A stretch of 44,138 nucleotides of DNA from Companilactobacillus versmoldensis DSM 14857 = KCTC 3814. GTDB taxonomy: Bacteria; Bacillota; Bacilli; Lactobacillales; Lactobacillaceae. Positions 37,021-44,138 of this stretch are shown piece after piece. Below the pieces are notes generated by a model. The model did not search any database and was not told the DNA's origin. It worked only from the letters and a program-made list of their open reading frames with translations. The stretch is taken from positions 1 to 44,138 of the forward strand of contig NZ_AZFA01000017.1 of the NCBI RefSeq assembly GCF_001434295.1, read 5' to 3'. Both the position numbers and the translations under genes were made by a program. Positions within the stretch are counted from its first letter, which is position 1, and every line of letters begins with the position of its first letter.

Positions 37021-37695
37021 ATGGCAAAAATAATGATAATTGAAGACGACCCTTCAATTGCAAAATTAATTCAAGAAAATCTTTCCAAATGGCAGATAGA
37101 ATCCTTTGCTGTGAAGGAATTTGATGACATCATGACTCAATTCGATGATTATCAGCCTGACCTAGTTTTGCTTGACATCAATTTGCCGATCAAAGACGGT
37201 TATTATTGGAATCAGGAGATCAGGAAGGTTTCTAAAATACCAATCATCATCATTTCTTCTCGAAATTCCAACATGGACCAAATCATGGCCATGAATATGG
37301 GAGCTGACGACTTCGTTGAAAAACCTTTTTCGATCGATATCCTAATTGCTAAGATCAATGCTTTACTGCGACGGACTTATGATTTCAGCCAAGATACCAG
37401 TGATATTATCGAGCACAATGGTCTGAAATTGAACTTGTCTGATGGCACAGTCGAAATCAATGATAATAAAATTGACTTGTCCAAAAATGAATATAAATTA
37501 CTACAACGTCTCTTGAAAGACCAAGGCAAAATTGTCTCCAGAGAACAGCTCTTAAACTTCATGTGGGACGATGAAAGATTCGTTGACGACAACACCTTGA
37601 CGGTAAATATCAATCGCTTACGTTCAAAATTTGAGAAAAACGGCCTATCCAACTATATCGTCACTAAAGTTGGCCAAGGCTATCTCATCCCTTAG
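37021..37695 (+). CDS. OmpR family response regulator (BceR-type)
   Basis: This 224-aa response regulator has a receiver domain with acidic pair Asp9/Asp10 (EDD), phospho-acceptor Asp52 (LVLLDINLP), the conserved Ser/Thr region IIISSR and Lys in EKPFS. It ends in an OmpR/PhoB winged helix (SKNEYKLLQRLLKDQGKIVSREQLLNFMW, about 150-224). GAGG lies upstream of the ATG. It is divergent from the ABC genes and 8 nt upstream of the kinase. In Bce modules it activates the ABC operon in response to antimicrobial peptides. The gene is intact. Confidence 0.94.
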   Translation: MAKIMIIEDDPSIAKLIQENLSKWQIESFAVKEFDDIMTQFDDYQPDLVLLDINLPIKDGYYWNQEIRKVSKIPIIIISSRNSNMDQIMAMNMGADDFVEKPFSIDILIAKINALLRRTYDFSQDTSDIIEHNGLKLNLSDGTVEINDNKIDLSKNEYKLLQRLLKDQGKIVSREQLLNFMWDDERFVDDNTLTVNINRLRSKFEKNGLSNYIVTKVGQGYLIP

Positions 37696-37703
37696 AGGCT
37701 AAT

Positions 37704-38696
37704 ATGACATTCTATAAATACCTAAAAGATCATTTATTATTGATGATCTCGATCATCATCGGGATCTCCTTTTTAGAACTAGTCTTTTTTTTGGATCCAA
37801 GAGTACCTTTTAATAATGGTACTTTGATCTATACTTGGCTGTTGGCGATTTTGATCATGACGTTATGTTTGATCTTTTCATATCTTCGCAAACGTTCTTG
37901 GTATCAACAATTAGACAATTACCAAGAAGATCTCTCCAAAGAATTGAATGGGGCAAAAAACAATGAGCAAACATTCATTCAAGAAAAGATCAATAATATC
38001 GTTTTGGAATACCGTCAGGAATTGACATCCCTTTATCAAAGCCAAAAGGATCAACGAGAATACACTGAATCGTGGGTTCACGACATCAAAGTCCCACTGT
38101 CAGCTTTAAAATTGGCGCAGGATGACGAACTCGACTCAAAATTATTAAGTGAAGAGACCGACCAGATCGACTACTTGGTCGATCAAGCTTTATACTTTGC
38201 CCGCTTGAATAATTTCTCAAATGACTATTTGATCCAGGAACAGGATCTCAATCAGATCACCAAAGCTTGCATCCGCAGCAATAAGCGTGGTTTCATCAAC
38301 AAGCGGATCAAGATTGACTTGAATATCACTGATAAAAAGGTTTTGACAGATGAGAAATGGCTCAGTTTCTAGCTCAATCAAATCATTGCTAATAGTTTGA
38401 AATACACTGACCAAGGCGGGACCATCGAGATTTTCACTACGACCAAAAAAAACGATATCGAGCTTCATATCAAAGACAACGGTATCGGTATGGCCCCTGA
38501 AGATCTGAGCCGAATATTCAACAAGGGCTTCACAGGTTCTAATGGCCGGCAATCTGGGAGCAAAGCTACCGGAATTGGCCTATATTTAGTTAAAAAAATG
38601 ATTGATAAACTAGGCCACAAAATAGACGTCAACTCCACGGTTGGTCAAGGGACAGAAACAGTTATCACCTTTATCGACTTACCTTACTATCAGTGA
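37704..38696 (+). pseudogene. Sensor histidine kinase (BceS-type) with in-frame amber stop
   Basis: The intramembrane-sensing kinase has two N-terminal helices (about 10-30 and 40-60) with a very short external loop. The phospho-acceptor His126 is in ESWVHDIKVPLSALKLA. Codon 223 is TAG (38370-38372), in DEKWLSF-stop-LNQIIANSLKYTD. The same frame then continues to 38696 with the N-box, the G1 box DNGIGM and the G2 box GIGLYLVKKM. One base change would restore a kinase of 330 aa. An ATG at 38397 could start the last 99 codons, but no function is expected. GAGG precedes the ATG at 37704. Confidence 0.9.
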
Positions 38697-38705
38697 AAAC
38701 ATCCA

Positions 38706-38741
38706 CAAAAAAATGCCAATTCATTGCGAATTGGCATTTTT
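38706..38741. terminator. Bidirectional terminator between the kinase gene and copB
   Basis: A 13-bp perfect stem AAAATGCCAATTC/GAATTGGCATTTT with loop ATTGC is flanked by A and T runs. It lies between convergent genes. Confidence 0.92.
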
Positions 38742-38747
38742 ATTTGA

Positions 38748-40799
38748 CTAAATTTTTCTAAGTGACATCGCGTTGATAGCAACGATAACGGTTGAAAGTG
38801 ACATTACGATTGCACCAACAGCTGGACTCAAGATAAAGCCGATACCGGCTAAAACTCCGGCTGCTAATGGGATAGCAATGATATTGTATCCAGCACCCCA
38901 CCAGAGGTTCTGAACAGTCTTCCGATAAGTTTTCTTAGCTAAGTCGAGGAATTTGATGATGTCATCAGGATCACTGTTATAAAGAACGACATCAGCAGAT
39001 TCGATAGCAACATCAGTTCCGGCACCAATAGCCACACCAACAGTGGCGCTAGCTAAACTAGGAGCATCGTTGATACCATCACCGACCATCAAAACATGAT
39101 GGCCATCAAGTTCAAGATTTTTGATAACTTGATGTTTGTCCTCTGGTAATAATTCAGCTTTGAATTCTTCAATACCTAATTGTTTGGCAAAATTGGCCGC
39201 AGCACTCTTATTATCACCAGTCAGCATGATTGGTTTCAAACCACGATTCTTTAATTCTTTGATGAATTGAACAGCATTTGGCTTGAGTTTGTCACCTAAA
39301 GCTACAAAACCAATGACTTTATCATTCAAGATCAAGTAACTGACGGTATTACCTTTGTCTAAATATGGTTGAACTGTTTGATTGTCAACTTTGATTCCAT
39401 TTTGATCGAGATACTTCATATTGACTAATAAGTATTTTTCATCTACCAATTGGCCACTCATACCATAGCCCTTCAATGCCTGGCCGTCATCAAAATTTTT
39501 AGCAGTAACTTTTTCGGACTCGGCACGGTTAAGCACACCAGTGGCGATTGGATGACTTGAACCTTGTTCCAGCCCAGCAATCAAACTTAAGATATCTTTT
39601 TCTGAGAATTGATCATCAAACGACTTGAGTCCGTTGACTGTAAACTTACCTTCCGTCAAGGTACCAGTCTTATCCATTGCAACATAATCGACTTTACGAC
39701 TACTTTCGATAGCTTGGTTATCACGAATGATCAAACCATTCGTTGCAGCAATCGAAGTACTTCTCGATATTACCAAAGGAATGGCTAATCCGAGAGCATG
39801 TGGACAAGCAATAACTAGTACAGTAACTAGACGATTCAAGGCATCACTGACGGACCCGACCACTAACCAATAAATAAAGGCGATAATACCAACTGTCAAA
39901 GCTGCGTAAAATAACCAACCTGACACTTTATCAGCCAAGACCTGTGTCTTAGATTTACTTGTTTGAGCATCTTGAACTAATTTACTGATCTGTGATAAAT
40001 AGCCATCATGGGCTGTCTTACTAGCTTGTACACGGATGGTTCCTTCACCATTGATCGATCCGCCAACTACTTGGTCTTCCTTGGCCTTTTTGACGGCTTT
40101 GGATTCACCTGTGATCAATGATTCATTGACGTAGCTGGTCCCGGAAACGACTGCACCATCTAATGGGATCGATTCTCCGGCCCGAACTTCGACGACATCA
40201 CCGGTACTAATTTTGTTAATGTCTTCATCAACTGTTTTATCGTCTTTGACTAAATGGACTTCATCACTGACGAGTGATGAAATTTTATCAAGGGCACTAC
40301 CGGCCTGCATAGTCGACTTCATTTCGACCCAGTGTCCTAACAGCATAATTACGATCAGTGATGCTAATTCCCAGAAGAAATCCATCACATGTTCGCTAGA
40401 ATGAATGATATCGTTCATTATGAATGCATACAAACTATAAATATAAGCGACGGAAATACCCATGGTGATCAACATCATCATCGCTGGCTTTTTGTCGAGA
40501 AATTCGGCTTTGGCGCCGGTCAAGAATGGTTTACCACCATAGAAAAATAGAATAGTCGAAATAACTAATACAATCCAATCTGAACCAGGAAATTGAAATT
40601 GAAACGGTAAGTGTAATCCCATGAATGGTGACAAGATAAATACAGGGATGGCTAAGATCAACGAGACCCAAAATTTCTTTCGTAAGTCTCCCATATCCAT
40701 CATCATGCCACCATGCATCATCATCATGTGGCCATCATCCATATTCATGTCATTCATGTCCATATCGTCCATGGATTTCTCATCTTTCATATCTTTCAT
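38748..40799 (-). CDS. copB: Copper-translocating P-type ATPase CopB (P1B-3, CPH type)
   Basis: This 683-aa heavy-metal P-type ATPase has a Met/Asp/His-rich N-tail (residues 1-37) in place of CxxC metal domains. The transmembrane metal site is CPH (Cys332), as in CopB exporters. Actuator TGES (230-233), phosphorylation site DKTGT (Asp376), the GSSHP motif of the nucleotide domain and GDGINDAP are all present. It exports copper and possibly silver. GGGGAGG lies 8 nt before the ATG and is encoded by the last copY codons. It is in an operon with copY under two cop boxes. Confidence 0.95.
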   Translation of the reverse strand: MKDMKDEKSMDDMDMNDMNMDDGHMMMMHGGMMMDMGDLRKKFWVSLILAIPVFILSPFMGLHLPFQFQFPGSDWIVLVISTILFFYGGKPFLTGAKAEFLDKKPAMMMLITMGISVAYIYSLYAFIMNDIIHSSEHVMDFFWELASLIVIMLLGHWVEMKSTMQAGSALDKISSLVSDEVHLVKDDKTVDEDINKISTGDVVEVRAGESIPLDGAVVSGTSYVNESLITGESKAVKKAKEDQVVGGSINGEGTIRVQASKTAHDGYLSQISKLVQDAQTSKSKTQVLADKVSGWLFYAALTVGIIAFIYWLVVGSVSDALNRLVTVLVIACPHALGLAIPLVISRSTSIAATNGLIIRDNQAIESSRKVDYVAMDKTGTLTEGKFTVNGLKSFDDQFSEKDILSLIAGLEQGSSHPIATGVLNRAESEKVTAKNFDDGQALKGYGMSGQLVDEKYLLVNMKYLDQNGIKVDNQTVQPYLDKGNTVSYLILNDKVIGFVALGDKLKPNAVQFIKELKNRGLKPIMLTGDNKSAAANFAKQLGIEEFKAELLPEDKHQVIKNLELDGHHVLMVGDGINDAPSLASATVGVAIGAGTDVAIESADVVLYNSDPDDIIKFLDLAKKTYRKTVQNLWWGAGYNIIAIPLAAGVLAGIGFILSPAVGAIVMSLSTVIVAINAMSLRKI

Positions 40800-40802
40800 A
40801 TA

Positions 40803-41219
40803 TTAAACCTCCCCTAAGCAATCACATTCGACTTTCTCTGGAGCTGTCTCTCTTTTGGCTTTTAACAGGTTCATCATATCATCAATATCTCCTTTTGAGA
40901 TATCGGAATTAGAAATAAGGTCCTCAATCGCTTTCCCTTTTTTCATACAGCACAAACTATCAAACATTCGATTGACATTTTGGTGGATTGCTTCTGATTC
41001 AGCAATGACCGGTTGATATACATAAGGGCGAGCAGATTGATCGGGCTTCAAAAAATTCTTCTTCTGCAGGCGATTGATCAAAGTCTTGACTGTAGCCTCT
41101 TTCCAATCAGTCTTGCGTTTCAAATACATAATGGCATCACTACTAGTACCCTGGCCCAAAGTCCAAAATATCCGCATAACATTCCATCCAGCATCGCTCA
41201 TAGTTTCAATATTATTCAT
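40803..41219 (-). CDS. copY: CopY/TcrY family copper-responsive repressor
   Basis: This 138-aa BlaI/MecI-fold repressor has an N-terminal winged helix (SDAGWNVMRIFWTLGQGTSSDAIMYL, LINRLQKKNFL). Copper normally displaces zinc from a C-terminal CxCx4CxC site and releases the repressor. Here the tail is ECDCLGEV, so the first CxC is present and the second pair is missing. A CC pair near residue 86 is an alternative ligand source. The stop codon lies right by the copB RBS. Two operators lie at 41239-41248 and 41268-41277. Confidence 0.92.
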   Translation of the reverse strand: MNNIETMSDAGWNVMRIFWTLGQGTSSDAIMYLKRKTDWKEATVKTLINRLQKKNFLKPDQSARPYVYQPVIAESEAIHQNVNRMFDSLCCMKKGKAIEDLISNSDISKGDIDDMMNLLKAKRETAPEKVECDCLGEV

Positions 41220-41238
41220 AGCAAAGCCTCCCTACGTT

Positions 41239-41248
41239 TACATTTGTA
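41239..41248. promoter_or_regulatory. cop box 1
   Basis: TACATTTGTA is an exact match to the CopY operator TACANNTGTA. It lies 20 nt upstream of the copY start and downstream of the likely -10. Confidence 0.8.
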
Positions 41249-41267
41249 ATCTTAATTAAGACTAGTT

Positions 41268-41277
41268 TACAACCGTA
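41268..41277. promoter_or_regulatory. cop box 2
   Basis: TACAACCGTA matches TACANNTGTA with one mismatch and is centred 29 bp from box 1. It falls in the spacer of a likely promoter on the minus strand (TTGATT, 17 bp, TTAATT), as expected for a repressor site. Confidence 0.6.
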
Positions 41278-41298
41278 ATCAAGAAAAGTAAAGTAGAG

Positions 41299-41373
41299 CG
41301 TCTCAACTTTCTTGGACAATTTTCGAACACTAGGACTCTCTAATTAAGCGGGAAAATTGAAGGTTGGGACACG
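41299..41373. repeat. Imperfect inverted repeat between copY and nrdJ
   Basis: The left arm GTCTCAACTTTC (from 41300) continues to ACAATTTTC (to 41324). The right arm GGAAAATTGAAGG (from 41350) continues to TTGGGACACG (to 41373). The arms pair imperfectly around about 25 nt. It has no coding function. It may be a degenerate hairpin repeat. Confidence 0.4.
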
Positions 41374-41404
41374 TTTTCGTTCAGAACATCCAAAATATTT
41401 AAAA

Positions 41405-41432
41405 ATAAAAAAAGAACACCCGAAGGTGTTCT
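41405..41432 (-). terminator. Terminator of nrdJ
   Basis: The minus strand reads AGAACACC-TTCG-GGTGTTCT followed by T7. This is an 8-bp stem with a stable UUCG loop, just after the nrdJ stop. Confidence 0.93.
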
Positions 41433-41444
41433 AAAATCTATTAA

Positions 41445-43691
41445 CTATCTAATTGGGCAAGCGCCACCGGCACAATCTGATTGATCAACTAATTCGATGT
41501 CTTTCTTATCATGGTTGTTGTTTTCTTTTGCAAATTCAACAGCAACATCGCCTTTGATCTCAGACAACTTCTTCAAATAAGTTGCTTTGTCGATTGGCTC
41601 CTTAGGTGCTTGTTTGAAGTCAGCTCCACTATAAGGGAGTAATGAAGTTGATTTGGTAATATGACGATATTGACGCATCAATGGTGCAATCTGGTCGCCC
41701 TCTTTTGGTTGGAAAGTAACGGTACAGCTGACCGCATTATCTGACCAGTAAGTTTGTAAGAATGCTTGTGTGGCAAATTGTTCAGCAATCGAAACATTTC
41801 CAGCTGAAGCAAAGTTCTTTGATTCAGCATTAGCAGCTTGAACAGGGAATTCAACGCACATTGTGTTCTTAGTATAAACATCAGGTTCGATCTTGTAGCC
41901 ACAAGCCTTCAAGGCTGGTAGCAATGGATCAGAGTCTTGGAATCTGATTCTTTGAATAAGGTATCCAGCATAGTGGAAATGCATTCCTTCAGAAACACCT
42001 GCCAACTTAGCAACTGTACCTGATGGTTTGACAGTTGTGTGCTTAACTGAAGTATTGCAATTCAAAGTATCAGAGTAATCTTTGTCAGCATCAACAACTG
42101 ATTGATACATCTCTTTAAAACTCTTAACGATCTCAGGATCATAGATTGGTTTACGATACTTTTCACCAGTTTCAGAATCAACTGCATCTTCGAAACCAGT
42201 AACTACACGGTGACCGAAGTTAGACAAGATCCAGTCTTGGATACCTGACATTGAAACACCGATTCTTCTATTTTTAGCAATAGCATTACGAGAAACTTCC
42301 CAATCATAATTACTGAAAGTAACTCTCTTAGTATATCTAGCGGCTAAACTGAAAGCATCTTCCAGATTCCAGCCTTCATCAGTTGCTACTTGTGGGAAGA
42401 CTTCGAACAAGTTGCAAGGTTCGCCGTTACTCAATGAGATCTCACCACAAGGGTTAGTACCTTCAACTTCAGGATCAGCATTTTCATTGTAGCCATCAAT
42501 GATCCGGCCATAATGTTGTGACAAGTCAAGGTTAACGATACCAGGTTCACCATTGTGTTGAATCGAATCAGCAATCGGTTGGTAATCATTGAACATTGAA
42601 TCAACAGCCACACTGTTATTTGATGCCCAACGGTGATGATAAAGTTTTTCTTTATCCTGTTTCATAGTGATAAAGTCGTCATCTTCAGCTCCACCTAATG
42701 CAAGCTCTGCAGAACGACGTACATTACCAGCAACAACAGTTTTACCAATCATATTACCCATATCGGTACAGTCAACTGAAGTTAATCTTTGACCTAACTT
42801 ACTGTTAAGAAGATCATTGATATCTTCAAGCATTTCGATCAACGGAACGGGACCTGAAGCAGTACCACCAAATCCCTTGATCTTTTCACCTTTAGCACGG
42901 ATATCAGTAATATCCAGTACAACTTGACCAACTGATTCTGGATTAGTATTAGTGAAGTGGGAATCGATCATTGTTGCATTACCAATGACCCAGCCCTCAC
43001 GTGAGTCTGGCATTTTGTAATAAAGCGTCGAATCCAGATCATTGTTAGCTAACCATTCATCACGATCAACAGCACCAGCCTTGATCGAGTCGTCGTATGA
43101 AGCACTTTCTTTGCCGATCAAAATTTTCAAATCAGTCTTGACGTCTACTTCAGGGATCTGTTTAACGTTATCAGGGACAACAGAGAAACCAACGCCGCCA
43201 CCTTTCATCAATTGATCGAACATGAATGAATAAGGCATCGAAACAGCCTTAGTGTCTTTATCCAGATACTCGGGCAAAATGTGACTGTCTCCATATTTTT
43301 GTGGTCTAACAGCAATGAACCAGCAATTGTTCAAAGCATCACCATTTCTATCTTGGTAGGCAGTACCTGAGATCCACAAATTACGGCCAGAAGGAGTAGC
43401 TGCCAAACCATAGACAAGTTTGTATAAACTCTTAGCTTCTTCGACCAACTCATTGTAATCCTCTAAACTGATGGACTTGTCTTGCAGACGTGGGTCAAGG
43501 TTGATATTTCCCTCAATAACACGTTTAACTGTCTCATCCCAGTTTTCGGTTCTATCCAATTCGGGTATCCAACGAGCATATGTTCTTTTATAAGTAACCC
43601 AACCGAGTTCGCCCCAGTGTGGTTTGATTTCTGCTTTTACTTCGTCAATGAATTCCTGACTAAGTTCAATTTTTGTTTTTATGATGTCCAT
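41445..43691 (-). CDS. nrdJ: Adenosylcobalamin-dependent ribonucleoside-triphosphate reductase (class II)
   Basis: This monomeric B12-dependent reductase makes dNTPs, like the classic Lactobacillus leichmannii enzyme (739 aa); here it has 748 aa. Active-site cysteines are visible: Cys123 (LNNCWF), Cys415 (TNPCGE, thiyl radical site), Cys426 (GEPCNLF) and the C-terminal redox pair Cys740/Cys745 (SDCAGGACPIR). I chose the ATG at 43691, 8 nt after GAGG; the GTG at 43700 lies within that RBS. The upstream region holds NrdR-box-like repeats. No cobalamin riboswitch was recognised. Confidence 0.96.
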   Translation of the reverse strand: MDIIKTKIELSQEFIDEVKAEIKPHWGELGWVTYKRTYARWIPELDRTENWDETVKRVIEGNINLDPRLQDKSISLEDYNELVEEAKSLYKLVYGLAATPSGRNLWISGTAYQDRNGDALNNCWFIAVRPQKYGDSHILPEYLDKDTKAVSMPYSFMFDQLMKGGGVGFSVVPDNVKQIPEVDVKTDLKILIGKESASYDDSIKAGAVDRDEWLANNDLDSTLYYKMPDSREGWVIGNATMIDSHFTNTNPESVGQVVLDITDIRAKGEKIKGFGGTASGPVPLIEMLEDINDLLNSKLGQRLTSVDCTDMGNMIGKTVVAGNVRRSAELALGGAEDDDFITMKQDKEKLYHHRWASNNSVAVDSMFNDYQPIADSIQHNGEPGIVNLDLSQHYGRIIDGYNENADPEVEGTNPCGEISLSNGEPCNLFEVFPQVATDEGWNLEDAFSLAARYTKRVTFSNYDWEVSRNAIAKNRRIGVSMSGIQDWILSNFGHRVVTGFEDAVDSETGEKYRKPIYDPEIVKSFKEMYQSVVDADKDYSDTLNCNTSVKHTTVKPSGTVAKLAGVSEGMHFHYAGYLIQRIRFQDSDPLLPALKACGYKIEPDVYTKNTMCVEFPVQAANAESKNFASAGNVSIAEQFATQAFLQTYWSDNAVSCTVTFQPKEGDQIAPLMRQYRHITKSTSLLPYSGADFKQAPKEPIDKATYLKKLSEIKGDVAVEFAKENNNHDKKDIELVDQSDCAGGACPIR

Positions 43692-43855
43692 CAAGCTCAC
43701 CTCAAATAATTTATAACACTACATATGGTATCTCTTTTATTTTGAATTAACAACATATTGCGTTAAAAATATTTTTATTGAACTGATGTGAAACAAAATT
43801 TATCACTCGACCCACTCCGCACTCCGTCTATGTGTAACCGTGTCAATAGTCAATT

Positions 43856-43864
43856 TTTTCCACA
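43856..43864 (+). promoter_or_regulatory. DnaA-box-like site
   Basis: TTTTCCACA differs from the DnaA box TTATCCACA at one position. It is isolated in the nrdJ leader. DnaA control of nrd genes is known in other bacteria, but a single site is weak evidence. Confidence 0.25.
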
Positions 43865-43941
43865 GGCAAAATTTATTTATTTTTCTCAATTAGGGTATTT
43901 TACCCTTGCATTTTATATATAAACATGTATCTCAAAAAAGT

Positions 43942-43955
43942 ACTAGATATAGTGT
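43942..43955. promoter_or_regulatory. NrdR box, promoter-proximal
   Basis: The minus strand ACACTATATCTAGT resembles the NrdR box acaCwAtATaTwGtgt. It is next to the likely -35 region of nrdJ. Its core ATATCTAGT is repeated exactly 30 bp upstream. Confidence 0.6.
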
Positions 43956-43969
43956 TTGGAAAATAATTT

Positions 43970-43985
43970 CAACTAGATATGGTCA
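43970..43985. promoter_or_regulatory. NrdR box, distal
   Basis: The minus strand has the core CATATCTAGTTG, with the same ATATCTAGT core as the proximal box at 30-bp spacing, about three helical turns. Paired boxes are how NrdR normally binds nrd promoters. Confidence 0.5.
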
Positions 43986-44138
43986 TCTTTAAAAATGCTA
44001 TCTATTGGACAATTTTTGCTCATCAAGACTGTTTTATCATCATCACGGATAACTTAAGGTGATCAATCAAAAATGGCTGAAATCACTTTATTTTCAATTT
44101 GAGAATCGATTGAAACAAAAAAAGGGTCTAAACTTTCT

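Larger units (their letters stand above)
43692..44138. other. Intergenic region upstream of nrdJ
   Basis: About 450 nt contain no convincing gene on either strand. I see an AT-rich promoter-like stretch (43911-43935), a small hairpin GGGTA/TACCC (43892-43905), two NrdR-like sites, a DnaA-box-like site at 43856-43864 and a G-rich patch with CGGAGTG repeated (about 43808-43828 on the minus strand). Whatever lies beyond 44138 is cut off. Confidence 0.6.

Noticed and set aside
38397-38696. Separate 99-aa ATPase-domain gene
   Set aside because: It is the end of the histidine kinase after the amber stop, in the same frame.
44073-44102. Short plus-strand frame starting ATGGCTGAAATC near the window end
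   Set aside because: It stops after nine codons and has no RBS.
43701-44138. Cobalamin riboswitch before the B12-dependent nrdJ
   Set aside because: I looked for the B12 box and its conserved stems and found none. The conserved elements seen fit NrdR control instead.
1-44138. CRISPR arrays, IS elements, tRNA/rRNA genes, att sites
   Set aside because: I saw no regularly spaced repeats, transposase or integrase-like proteins, or tRNA-like cloverleaf sequences on either strand.

Overview
The window looks like a piece of chromosome from a low-GC member of the Lactobacillaceae. A Companilactobacillus (former Lactobacillus farciminis/alimentarius group) is my best guess. This is inferred from the gene order ftsK-ymfF-ymfH-ymfI-rodZ-pgsA-cinA-recA-rny, the Spx/MecA/SpxH set, the cobalamin-dependent ribonucleotide reductase and the RBS style. 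No search could be run. I see no rRNA, tRNA, phage, IS element or CRISPR array. Most of the window is conserved core genome; the accessory part lies at roughly 21.6-41.3 kb.

Layout. (1) 1-12 kb, all minus strand: tagO (wall teichoic acid/undecaprenyl-GlcNAc), rny, recA, a stand-alone CinA C-domain, pgsA, rodZ, an SDR, two M16 peptidase-like proteins and the DNA translocase ftsK. (2) 12-21 kb: a DUF1149 protein, trmL behind a strong promoter and terminator-like leader, an AI-2E family exporter, then divergent lactonase-uppP and cutC. They are followed by the operon relQ-nadK-rluD-mgtE, with spxH divergent from relQ. (3) 21.6-25.2 kb: a frameshifted coiA and a methionine T-box operon metQ-luxS-SDR. 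(4) 25.3-29.0 kb: a flavodoxin-like reductase, an aldo/keto reductase, a frameshifted LysR regulator and a divergent two-repeat transporter. A shared TTAAC-N5-GTTAA palindrome flanks the lysR gene on both sides. (5) 29-33.7 kb: tex, mecA, spx and a metallo-beta-lactamase-fold protein. (6) 33.7-38.7 kb: a small unknown gene and a Bce-type ABC transporter with a divergent two-component system. In that module the ATPase lacks its Walker B aspartate and the kinase carries an in-frame amber stop. (7) 38.7-41.3 kb: copper resistance copY-copB with two cop boxes. (8) 41.4-44.1 kb: nrdJ with a long upstream region carrying NrdR-box-like sites.

How the genes work together. Region 1 covers envelope precursor synthesis, RNA decay, DNA repair and chromosome segregation. 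The relQ, spxH, mecA and spx genes form a stress and proteolysis network: SpxH and MecA are ClpP-protease adaptors, and Spx is the client of SpxH. metQ-luxS link methionine uptake to recycling of S-ribosylhomocysteine under one Met T-box. copYB and cutC concern copper. Four genes (coiA, lysR, the Bce ATPase and its kinase) carry single lesions, which suggests recent decay of competence, one redox or stress regulon and one antimicrobial-peptide-sensing module. Sequencing error at the short A runs remains possible for coiA and lysR. I did not find an obviously new multi-gene system. The least explained signals are the palindrome array around lysR, the trmL leader/sRNA and the spx leader inverted repeat.
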